Below are positions 28,901 to 36,900 of a stretch of 64,000 nt of DNA, one piece after another (within the stretch, counting starts at the first letter, position 1; every line of letters starts with the position of its first letter). The stretch covers positions 124,001 to 188,000 of the forward strand of contig JAAVWC010000002.1 in NCBI GenBank assembly GCA_023910675.1, written 5' to 3'. A model generated the notes under the pieces. That model did no database searches, had not been told where the DNA came from, and saw only the letters and a program-made list of their open reading frames with translations. This DNA comes from Gemmatimonas sp. Lineage in GTDB: Bacteria > Gemmatimonadota > Gemmatimonadetes > Gemmatimonadales > Gemmatimonadaceae. Made by a program: the position numbers and the translations under genes.

Positions 28901-29167
28901 GGGCGCATAGACCTGCGGGTGTCCAAGACGATCAATACGTGGCGCGGGCAGAACATCGAAATCATGGCCGACCTGTTCAACGTCGCGAGTATCATCAATC
29001 GCAATTGGGGTGGGACCTACTCGATCGGCGACATCAATCTCATGACGGTCAGCGGCTTCAATCGCACCACGCAACGTTTCGACTATGTCGTCAACGAATC
29101 GGCTGGCGTTACGCGCAAGGGCGGCGCGCCGTACCAGATTCAGCTTGGCGCCCGTTACGGATTCTGA
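25976..29167 (+). CDS. TonB-dependent receptor, paralogue of the first
   Basis: 1063 residues from ATG 25976; an inner ATG at 26039 opens a signal peptide (MPALMLLSSTAAIRAVHAQS), and a farther upstream start is also open. A regulatory beta-sandwich (residues about 45-130, [21 protein letters not shown]), plug (TLPVANRDFANLTAITPL, GGAKGTSTAFQVDGASV, IREFEVATNDYDVVQGRQGG) and barrel ending in F (QLGARYGF) follow. It is clearly homologous to the receptor at 642-3830 along its whole length. A Tat-exported PhoD-like enzyme starts 7 bases after the stop, repeating the receptor-phosphatase pairing. Confidence 0.9.
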   Translation: MHSRTRQFRRLLAVLPLVARRMAARSAMPALMLLSSTAAIRAVHAQSAAATIDGRVTNETGQAIPSAVVSVRNTATGFETQSRADAKGLFTLRQLPLGGPYLVTVRAIGHRAEQRTGIELALNDRISLSFRLSATAAELAPLVVAADASNTRIKRVGSSTLISANDVKTLPVANRDFANLTAITPLASGTNLGGAKGTSTAFQVDGASVRQNRQGVSDAGGGAVMTIEAIREFEVATNDYDVVQGRQGGGAITAATKFGTNTFEGSAFAFHRNEALTTANYVGRPADEFSLYQYGASAGGPIVRDRLHFFVAGERREQTSPSVLFDLRNLEDEKASLISRDSLSRFLDIIGRVYGTDIGAQQVGSFTLPVTNDLLFTRLDWQLSQRHRLTLRNNYVSFDGGDLTGPGPGIYEAKGRETQRTNTTALALRSTLSSRLLNEATLQFTNVTVERTPNAGYLPVGLVRVRSTLSDGTATNRQIQFGGNRNMPANLPERQLQFIDKAVLELGNATFTLGTDNVLSMYTDEFVAQEQLGRFEFNSLAELETRRPNRFVRQVPLLTDFPSADQTMLDAALFGQVEFRPHSRVTANLGVRYDVSFAFKDAAFNPVAESTLGIRTDTPMPVDWNNVLPRAQFTWDVRGDGREILRIGGGAFTANPHHAPFYNSILFNGTQLADINVTGALVPRPDYASYRADPTTIPGVPTGVTAAPAQVELIGKDYQLPFTWKANLAYSRTLFNRLTLGANAVWSRTSNNYQIFNRNLVAQPFFTIEGGRPVFVPAASIPTTGVVNAINNRVTQQVAEVFELTSQGRAEQKGIVLEAGLRLPRRSSINASLTFSDARDNNAWNCCLSGTSANMPVKGDPRDIATAWGTSLWNVGQKAIIYGTLPSMWGFQVSGRYVGSSGAPYSLLVNADINGDGVLVNDLAYVFDPSSSATPAAVATSMRKVLDNPANLAADCIRSQLGRIADRTSCRSPWEGRIDLRVSKTINTWRGQNIEIMADLFNVASIINRNWGGTYSIGDINLMTVSGFNRTTQRFDYVVNESAGVTRKGGAPYQIQLGARYGF

Positions 29168-29174
29168 GCCCCTC

Positions 29175-30794
29175 ATGACCATCAACTCGTTCGAACAACG
29201 TCTACGCGACGGTCGTGTGACACGCCGAGAGCTGCTTGCCCTTGGTGGCGGCTTTGCCGGACTGCTGGCGTTCGGCGCCAGCCCCGCCACGGCGTGGGCC
29301 TCACGCGCACTCCCACGCGGTGGCGTTAGCGGTGCCAATCCGTTCACGCTGGGGGTTGCCTCGGGTGAGCCACTCGACACAGGCGTGGTGCTCTGGACCC
29401 GACTCGCCCCCAATCCGTTGTTCGGTGGCGGAATGTCCGAGGCCGCCGTTACGGTGCGCTGGGAGATTGCGACCGACGATCGCTTCCGTCGCATCGTGCA
29501 ACGCGGTGACGTTGAGGCCCGCTCGGCCATGGGGCATTCCGTTCACGTGGAAGTGAACGGACTCGAGCCGTCACGACATTACTGGTACCGCTTCATTGCT
29601 GGTGGCGAAACCAGCCCAATCGGTCGTACCCGCACGGCGCCACGGCGCGGTACGGCAACCGACGCCATGACGTTTGCCTTCACCTCCTGCCAGAATTATC
29701 AGGCAGGCCTTTACACGGCGCATCGACATCTTGCGCAGGAAGACGTGGATCTCGTCGTGCATCTTGGCGACTACATCTACGAGGGCGGCGTGGGCGTCAA
29801 CACGCCGCGGCAGCACAACAGCGCCGAAATCACGACACTCGAGCAGTACCGGAATCGCTATGCCCTCTACAAGAGTGATCCGGATCTCCAGGCGGCGCAC
29901 GCCGCTGCGCCGTGGGTCGTCACCTGGGACGATCATGAGGTGGACAACAACTACGCTGGTGATCACGAAGAGCGCGGAGCCACACGCGATGCCTTCCTCA
30001 TTCGCCGCGCGGCCGCGTATCAGGCGTACTACGAGCACATGCCCCTGCGCACATCGTCCATGCGGGTCGGGCCGTCGCTGCAACTCTACCGTCGATTGAT
30101 GTTCGGATCGTTGCTGCAGCTGGATATGCTCGACACGCGTCAGCATCGCACACCGCAACCCTGCGGCGACAGTTTCATTCTGCGCTGCGACGGCGCACGC
30201 GATCCGGCCGCCACGATCCTCGGCGCGGCACAGGAGCAGTGGTTGCTCGATGGGCTCACGTCTGGTGCAGCAACGTGGAACGTGCTCGCCAATCAGGTAC
30301 CATTTGTTCCGGCCACGCGTCGTGTGTCCCCTGATGGACGTGAATGGAATGGGACCGGCTCGCCGGCGCTGAGCATGGACAAGTGGGACGGGTATGCGGT
30401 CCAGCGGCAACGCGTACATGCGCACCTGCGTGACGCGCGGATTGCAAACCCCATCATCATTACCGGCGACGTGCATGTGAGCTGGGTTGCCGACCTCCCG
30501 TCCAATCTCGACGACATGTCGTCGCGGCCCATTGGTACGGAGTTCGTGGGCACATCAATCAGCTCCGCCGGCAACGGCGCGGCGGTCACGCCCGTTGGCA
30601 ACGGCATGCTCTCTGACAATCCGCACCTGCGCTTCTTCAACTCCCAGCGTGGATACTCGCGCTGCCGGGTTACCCCCACGGCGTTCACGACAGAATATCG
30701 GGTGGTGCCGTATGTGGAGCGTCCAGATGCCCCCATCTCCACGGTGGCTGCATTCACCGTCGAGGCCGGGCGGGCAGGCGTACAACGCTCGTAG
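29175..30794 (+). CDS. phoD: Alkaline phosphatase D (PhoD) family, Tat-exported
   Basis: 539 residues from ATG 29175. A twin-arginine signal (VTRRELLALGGGFAGLLAFGASPATAWA) precedes the PhoD N-terminal domain (FTLGVASGEPLDTGVVLWTRL) and metallophosphatase core: FTSCQNY, VHLGDYIYEGG, VVTWDDHEVDNNYAGD, TGDVHVSW. These supply the known Fe/Ca ligands (Cys, Asp, His) of PhoD phosphodiesterases. It lies 7 bases after the TonB receptor gene; substrate import plus dephosphorylation is the likely joint role (inference). Confidence 0.93.
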   Translation: MTINSFEQRLRDGRVTRRELLALGGGFAGLLAFGASPATAWASRALPRGGVSGANPFTLGVASGEPLDTGVVLWTRLAPNPLFGGGMSEAAVTVRWEIATDDRFRRIVQRGDVEARSAMGHSVHVEVNGLEPSRHYWYRFIAGGETSPIGRTRTAPRRGTATDAMTFAFTSCQNYQAGLYTAHRHLAQEDVDLVVHLGDYIYEGGVGVNTPRQHNSAEITTLEQYRNRYALYKSDPDLQAAHAAAPWVVTWDDHEVDNNYAGDHEERGATRDAFLIRRAAAYQAYYEHMPLRTSSMRVGPSLQLYRRLMFGSLLQLDMLDTRQHRTPQPCGDSFILRCDGARDPAATILGAAQEQWLLDGLTSGAATWNVLANQVPFVPATRRVSPDGREWNGTGSPALSMDKWDGYAVQRQRVHAHLRDARIANPIIITGDVHVSWVADLPSNLDDMSSRPIGTEFVGTSISSAGNGAAVTPVGNGMLSDNPHLRFFNSQRGYSRCRVTPTAFTTEYRVVPYVERPDAPISTVAAFTVEAGRAGVQRS

Positions 30795-30899
30795 GAGTGT
30801 TTCCGCTGGTTCCGACAGGCTTGTGTGGCGACACGGTGTCTCGGAGAGCGGTGCGCGTGTATGTCTCCAAGATGGAGCATACGCCCAACACCGCAGGTC

Positions 30900-31095
30900 C
30901 ATCGCGCTGGCCACCCGGCCCGTGCGGCGACGAGCATCGTTTCACCGGCGAGTCACCTCTGCTCCCCGATGGCAAGAGCGTGTGCCCCCAAACGTGCAAC
31001 TGCGGGCTTTACCTCGTGCGCAACATCGAGAACGGTGACCGAGTCGTTCTCGGTGGTCTCGCTCGACATCAGCGACCCCGATGGCGTGACGGTGA
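30900..31095 (+). pseudogene. Fragments of a beta-propeller-type protein gene
   Basis: FTGESPLLPDGKSV...CNCGLYLVRNIENG (about 30945-31035) and, in another frame, TESFSVVSLDISDP (about 31036-31085) match the larger fragment at 52440-52947. The stretch connecting them is missing. In 30795-30899 nothing convincing is seen. Confidence 0.6.
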
Positions 31096-31204
31096 GCTTC
31101 CTGAATGGACTATCGGAAACGCATCACCATCGATTGTTGGTGCGGGGCACAACGCGGCGGCCCCCATTTCCGCGCCCACCGAACGCTACGCGTATTCGCA
31201 GACG

Positions 31205-31494
31205 CTCCGTTCCCGTTCACGCACTACGCCGACCCCATGTGGGATACCCGCCGCATGAGCAACAGTGCGGCGCACTTCGTCACCGCGCACTTCGACGCGC
31301 GGCTGAAGGGTAACAGCAGCAAGCTCGCGTACTTGCAGGTGGAGGCCAACAGGAAGGACGGCGTGTACGCCGTAGACCGAGACGGCACGCCACTGGCCAC
31401 CCACAGCTACTGGAAGGGGTTCAAGCGTGGGACCGCGGCGGGGCTGGTGCTGGAGCGTGAGCGTGAGCGTGCGGGCGAGGAGCGTGGAAGGTAA
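31205..31494 (+). pseudogene. C-terminal fragment of a dienelactone-hydrolase-like protein
   Basis: The frame encodes FPFTHYADPMWDTRRMSNSA.. HFVTAHFDARLKGNSSKLAYL ... GTPLATHSYWKGFKRGTAAGLVLE, which resembles the C-terminal end of secreted alpha/beta hydrolases (dienelactone/PAF-acetylhydrolase type). The catalytic N-terminal part is absent. It lies between a propeller fragment and a sortilin fragment. Confidence 0.55.
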
Positions 31495-31507
31495 GCGCGG
31501 GTTCCGG

Positions 31508-31855
31508 TTCGCGCCGTCGGCGAAGCGCTTTGCGGATTCACTGCTCGCGGTGGAAGACTCGTTGTACCAGACGAAGAACCAGTCGGGGCAGGACCCACTC
31601 AACTTCCCCATTCGCCTCAACAATCAGTTGGGCGTGTTGATGGGCTTTGTCACGGGCGGCGAGCGTCGTCCGGCGAAGCCGTCGTATGACGTGTGGAACG
31701 TACTGGCGCCCAAGACCGACGGGGAGCTCGCGCGGTTGGAGCGCGTGATCACGACGCAGCTGCCGAAGGTGAACATGCTGCTCAAGGCGGCGGGTCAACC
31801 GGAGATCGTGCGGAGTAAGTCGAAAGGTCCCGCGCCGCGTCCGATTACTCCGTGA
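31508..31855 (+). pseudogene. Sortilin-like C-terminal fragment (copy 4)
   Basis: Last ~115 residues of the sortilin family (SAKRFADSLLAVEDSLYQTK ... KSKGPAPRPITP), beginning at almost the same gene position as copy 3 and sharing its diagnostic changes (NNQLG, KVN-LLKAAGQPEIVRSKS). Followed by stem-loop copy F. Confidence 0.85.
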
Positions 31856-31945
31856 GCCCTCGACGTCAGTTGTACTGAGGACTGAGCACTTGAACTGACG
31901 ACTGGTAACTCGAACTGAACACTGACAACTCCCCGCCGCCAGCGG
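31852..31945 (+). repeat. 3' stem-loop repeat, copy F (right arm truncated)
   Basis: ACGTCAGTTGTACTGAGGAC and ACTGA units lead to AACTCCCCGC (31927-31936), CGCCA, then only GCGG before the sequence changes to the 3' end of the FAD-protein gene. The right arm was cut, marking the right limit of the module zone. Confidence 0.8.
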
Positions 31946-31951
31946 TGTGGG

Positions 31952-33253
31952 CTACCTGAAGGTGTCCGCCATGAGATTGGTAAACCACTTCAGCATGTCT
32001 GCGTAATGCTCACTTGTCGCATCGAGCGATTCGGTAACGCCATTGCCCGTTGGCATCATCGTCCGTGTCACGGGGTCGTAGCGGAAAACAACCGAGAGCC
32101 ACGATGCAGTGGTCTTCGTGATTGGGGTGAAGCAGGACGAATTTGTCATCGGCGTTGAGTTCACGGCACCACCACTGAGCAGCTGAATGATGGCTGCCGC
32201 GCACACCTTTGCTTCGGCGTTGGCGATATGCCCCGCCTTCGGTTGGGTGGTGGCCGACGCATCACCCAGCACGTGCACAAAAGGAACGGCGGTCGACTCA
32301 TACGTGAGCACATCGACGCCGGCAAACTTGGCTGGGACACCATTTGGCCCCGGCGCATTGGCCAGTCCCAGCCCTGATTCGGTAATCAGTGCACCCGCCT
32401 TATGCGTCGGAATTGCGTTGATCACTTTCCCCTTGAACGTGCCGGCCGAATTCGTCGTCACCGTCATGGAGTCGGCGTCAATCCCGGTGATGACGGCATT
32501 CGGCACGTACGTGATGATGTCCTTGTGCGTGACGGAGAACGCACGGCCGAAGTTCAAAGGCTCGGCCTGCAGCGCGGGGTTGGCATCGAGGATGATGACC
32601 TTGCCGCCGCCTTTCACGCGCTTCAGATAATCGGCGACCACGCACGCACGTTCGTACGGCCCCGGTGGGCACCGGTACGGCTTCGGTGGCACCGTCATGA
32701 TAAACGTGTCCGCCTTGGTCATCGACTCAATCTGTGCCTTGAGTGCCGTGGTCTGTGCACCAGCTTTCCAGGCGTGCACGATTTTCGCTTTGTTCGCGAT
32801 CGTACCAGCGAGTGGCAGTGGTTCAAAGTCAATGCCGGGTGACAGCACCAGGCGATCGTAGGGGAGGCGTACGCCGTTGGAGAGCGTGGCGGTCCGGCCT
32901 ACCGGATCAATCGCATTCACCGAAGCACGTACGACCTTGACGCCGTACTTGCTGCTCAGCGTGGAATAGTTGAACCCCAATTGCGTACGGGTTCGCTCCC
33001 CGGTGAGTACCATGTTGCTGAAGATGTTCGACACATACGTGGCGTTGGGTTCCACGAGGGTGACGTCTATCCCCGCACCACCCCACAGGCGCAGGAATTT
33101 GGCCACCGTGGTGCCTCTCATGCCGCCACCAACCACCAGGACCCGACCCGTTGCACCGGCGGGCAGACTCGTCGGAAGGGCGAGGGCCGACCGAAAGGCC
33201 GTGAGCCCAAGCCCGGTGGCGCCGAGCGCCTGCAAGAAGACTTGACGTTGCAT
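31952..33253 (-). CDS. FAD subunit of a flavocytochrome c/sulfide dehydrogenase-type protein
   Basis: 433 residues. An export-type N-terminus (MQRQVFLQALGATGLGLTAF) precedes the FAD-binding GRVLVVGGGMRGTTVAKFLR (GxGxxG-like) and the FccB signature DVTLVEPNATYVSNIFSNMV, LVLSPGID, MTVPPKPYRCPPGPYERAC and the C-terminal HVLGDAS..QPKAGHIANAEAKVCAAAI. FccB-type proteins pass electrons from sulfide to a cytochrome c partner in the periplasm. The adjacent cytochrome gene is broken, so this subunit may be orphaned. Confidence 0.88.
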   Translation of the reverse strand: MQRQVFLQALGATGLGLTAFRSALALPTSLPAGATGRVLVVGGGMRGTTVAKFLRLWGGAGIDVTLVEPNATYVSNIFSNMVLTGERTRTQLGFNYSTLSSKYGVKVVRASVNAIDPVGRTATLSNGVRLPYDRLVLSPGIDFEPLPLAGTIANKAKIVHAWKAGAQTTALKAQIESMTKADTFIMTVPPKPYRCPPGPYERACVVADYLKRVKGGGKVIILDANPALQAEPLNFGRAFSVTHKDIITYVPNAVITGIDADSMTVTTNSAGTFKGKVINAIPTHKAGALITESGLGLANAPGPNGVPAKFAGVDVLTYESTAVPFVHVLGDASATTQPKAGHIANAEAKVCAAAIIQLLSGGAVNSTPMTNSSCFTPITKTTASWLSVVFRYDPVTRTMMPTGNGVTESLDATSEHYADMLKWFTNLMADTFR

Positions 33254-33255
33254 GG

Positions 33256-33527
33256 TTAGCGCCCCTGACGTGAGATGTAGTCGGCGATGAGTCCGATTTC
33301 CGCCGGTGTGTACGCGAGCGCGTGGAGGTTCATGATGTTGGCGCGCGGATTTTTGCCGCGCATTTCATTCAACTCCGAAATGATTCCGGATGCGCTTTCC
33401 CCGGCAATCTTGAGCTCACCCGCTTCACCGTTGGAAAGTCGCGGCACGAGGTCACCGCGATGACGAGGAGGAGTGGCGTCAGCGCTGAGTAAAGCGCGGG
33501 GCGGGAACCTGTTGATCGCGAGGCCAT
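33256..33527 (-). pseudogene. Cytochrome c partner of the FAD protein, haem motif lost
   Basis: The ATG at 33527 opens a lipoprotein-type signal (SALTPLLLVIAVTSC), but the frame soon changes. The C-terminal half of a class I cytochrome c (VPRLSNGEAGELKIAGESASGII..LNEMRGKNPRANIMNLHALAYTPAEIGLIADYIS) is in another frame. The CxxCH haem-binding region that should lie between is missing. A deletion plus frameshift has removed the haem site. It ends just before the FAD gene start, as in FccA-FccB operons. Confidence 0.75.
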
Positions 33528-33681
33528 GTGCGGCGGGGCGAGAGGTGGTGACCAAGCGCGAAGTGACCATACGTCAACCTCGCGGCCCCTGCGGTCCCCA
33601 TCCAACGCTCATGCCACGACACCAGTGGCATCCAGGGGACGCCTATCACGCTATCCCATTTTCCCACGTCCATGCGGTGAC

Positions 33682-33801
33682 GCGCGTGACGTGCCCCGGC
33701 TCGGGCGGGCCCGCGTCGATGGGGGCTCCGCGCGCCGCCTGTCGCGGTTCTGTTGCGCGACGGGCGGTTTCGACGCAACGTCCGCGTGGCGCCGGCCAAA
33801 C
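33682..33801 (+). mobile_element. Deletion derivative of the IS91-family element
   Basis: 33682-33730 matches 61846-61900 (CCCGCGTCGATGGGGG, CTCCGCGC), and 33751-33800 matches 63220-63262 (GTTGCGCGACGG, TTTCGACGCAAC, TCCGCGTGGCG). The two ends of the element are thus joined with the transposase body removed. The surrounding gap 33606-33902 otherwise holds only a short TonB-C-terminus-like reading (about 33820-33900, ITRFAVDTNGRVVADQML), poorly supported. Confidence 0.72.
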
Positions 33802-33902
33802 GGAGCTCCGTTCGCCGCGCGAGGCGGGTCAGGTGATCACACGCTTTGCGGTGGATACCAACGGGCGCGTCGTCGCGGACCAAATGCTCCGTGCGTTGGA
33901 CA

Positions 33903-36900
33903 TTACCGCTTCTTCTTGCTGAACAGCGCTTCGTCAAACTTGAATCCGATCTCCACGTAGGGACCGCGCTGCGTATAAGCGAGCGCTTCGAAATCACGAT
34001 CGGTGAAGCCGAACAAGTTGTAGCCGCCAGCCACACGCATGTTGCGCATGAGCACCACGCCGAGTTCACCGCCCACGCCATAGCGCCGTTCGCTGAATGT
34101 CCGGTTGCCGAGCGCGCTTCCTATCACGCCCATATCGAAGCGGCGGGAGAGATCAAGAATGGCGCGACCCATGAGCAATTGCGCCGTACTGCGCGCGGTG
34201 ACCCCGTTGCGCGCATCGTCTGCCACTTTGCCGGCATATCGCGTGGACAGCGTGAGGCGCGGGACTGGCTGCATGTTGAGCAGCACCGCGGCCACGTTCG
34301 CGATGGAACGTGACGTCGGTTCGCCCAGCGCGTTCGTCCGGTCGAGTCGGTTTTCGAGTCGGAAAAGCGCATTGATGCGATTGCGGTCGGTCTGACGCCA
34401 GGCGAGTCCCACTTGCGAGCGACCACGCAGCTGCGCGGTGCTCATCTGATCCCACAGTGTGCGGCCGAGCATGGTCCAATCGCGGCTCAGCTTGTGCGCA
34501 TAGCCCAGCGAACCCAGCAGATTGTTACCCGCGGGCGTGGTGCGCCACTCGAGTCTCGACGTCCCCTTCCAGGTTGCCGACTTGGTCCATTCGAGCCCAC
34601 CGGTTGCCGCGAAGGCGCGTCCGGTTTTGGCACCGGCCAGCGGTGATATGCGCTCGAAGGTGGTGTTGGCAAGCACTCCGGGCGCGAGCTGCCAGCGATT
34701 ACGAAGGCCAATCGACGCTTCCGCATCGCGTCCGTTGAAGGCATCGCGGGCACGGTACTCCGAGAAGATCTTGCTGTTCCCCAGATAGTCGGCATCGATG
34801 CCGAATACGGTGTTTTGCTGATTCCTGCCTTCGCTCAGGGCATACGGCCCCTGTGAGGAACTCAGCCACTCATGTCGCAGATAGAGACGCGCCTGCTTCA
34901 GGAGCATGTACTCTCCCCCAATGGCCCCTCGTCGCGCGCGCTCATTGTCGACGCCGTGTTCGTACTCGGCAAAGAGCGACGAACGCTCGCTGCCTGGGAC
35001 GCGCGCGGTGAGACGCGCACGCGCCGCCTTGAACGACAGCGGCGTGAGGTTGCGGTTGATATCGCCGCCCCCGTTGCTGCCCACGCTGCCGCCGAACAAT
35101 CCGCCGGCACCAAAGCCGGAACCGATGGTCGGACTGACAGATGCCCCATTCTCGTTGGCCCAGCGATAGCCGATTTCACCGACGAGGCGCTTGGAGAGTC
35201 GCTGCTCGAGGGAGAGCAACGCACCGTCACGTTGGCCGTCGGTGCGCATGTCTTCCGTGTGCAGCGCTTCGGCTACCAGTCGCAGATTGGTGCGCACCTT
35301 CGCACTCCACCGGGCACCCAATTCGGTGCGACCGCCAACGAACGTCGACGAACGGTTGGCGAAGGTCGAATCACCCTGCACCGCAAACACGCGCCCTTCC
35401 ACGCGCGCCGACTGATGCCGGAGCTCGACACGCCATGCATCACCGTGCAGCGCGAACGCGCCGGTTTCGGTACGAGCCACTTCACCGAGCAGCGTGGTGG
35501 AGGCGCCAAGCCGCGCGGTCGCACTGGCACCAAACAGCGTCTGTTTGTCGAGCGGATTTTCGTCGCGCACGGCGAACCCGCGGAGTTCGAGACGTGAACC
35601 CAGGCGCACACGTCCGTCGCCGCCATACGTGTTGAACTGCGCACCGCCTTGCTCCACTTCGTAGCTCACCCGAATGGTGACCGGGTTGAGATTGGCGTCC
35701 ATGCTGGGGACCGGAGCGCGGAAGAGCAGACGACCGGTGAACGGTTCGATCGTGTATTCCTCAAAGCGCGACATCGGCTGCGTGCGTAGAATGATCGCCG
35801 GTTGATTGCGATCGCGCGTAACGATCTCGACGCGTTCGCTATTCACCACGGCATTGGGCTGCGCCAGGTAGTAGGGGCCGGAGAGGCCGCGTCCCGGCAA
35901 CTCGTCTACCGTTTGCCGAATGCCATTGCGGCTGGCGAACCCGTTGAACACGCCACGGGTGCCTTCGGCGTGATACGTGAGACCGGTCATGCTGCGATCA
36001 TATGCCAGCAGCAGGCGGCGGTCATCGGCACGCGGCGTGGCGAAGTCGCCATACCGAATGTACGACGCGCCGCGGTCGAGTCGTGCATACAGGCGTTGTT
36101 GGCTTTGGGCGTCGAACTCGCGCAGCGAGGCATCGCCAAAAATCGGGAAGCCGTTATCCGGGGTGATATCGCGGAATTGCGTGCGTTCGCGATCGCGTTC
36201 GGAGTCGTACGAAAGCGTCAGCAAACCGGCGCCCTTGACGTCGCCCTTGAGCAGCAATGCACCGCGTGCGCCGGCGCGCACACTACCGCTGTCACGCGTC
36301 GCCACGAGATCGTTCAACGTCTCCTCGAAGCTGTCGCCTGCACCGGTCAAGCCGAGTGCACCACGGCTGAGTCGCCGTACATCGATGCGCCCCTGCAGGA
36401 GTCCCGTGGCGAGCATGGGACGGAGCGCGGGCACGAGCCGCTGTCCATCCACCCCGGTGCGAGACAGCGTGGGCTCCACGGTGCGCCGTCCGGTACCGGA
36501 ATCGCTGGGCATTCCTGCCAGCTGTGCGTGCGCGCGTGCAGGAGGTGCGGGGAGTGAACTATTACCATCGTGCAGCGCGTTCGGCAGCGCGAGCGGCGTA
36601 TACACCGAAGTGGTGGGCGCGGCGGATGTGAGCGGCGTGACCGCCGTGGGTGTGAACGTCAGCGGCGACACCAGAGCGGCAGACATACGAGCGCTGTCAC
36701 CGGCGATGCTCACTTCGCCTTGGCGGCGGCGTTTGAGGACGTCCGTCAGCACGGCTATGGAGCGCGACCCTTCGGCGAAGTCGGCGCGATGCATCTCGCC
36801 GGCCTTGAGATCCACGAACCGCGAGTTGGCATCGCCAGCGTTGCGCGTGTTGAGCACGACGAGCGTCGCGCCGGCGGGGAGCGTCGTACGATCGACCTTC

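Noticed and set aside
27164..29530. 788-residue antisense frame opposite the second TonB receptor
   Set aside because: Another GC-codon shadow; no ribosome site or domain.
16183..31945. Classical integron cassette array
   Set aside because: No integron integrase in the window and the stem-loops lack the paired R/L core structure of attC sites; only a functional analogy is considered.
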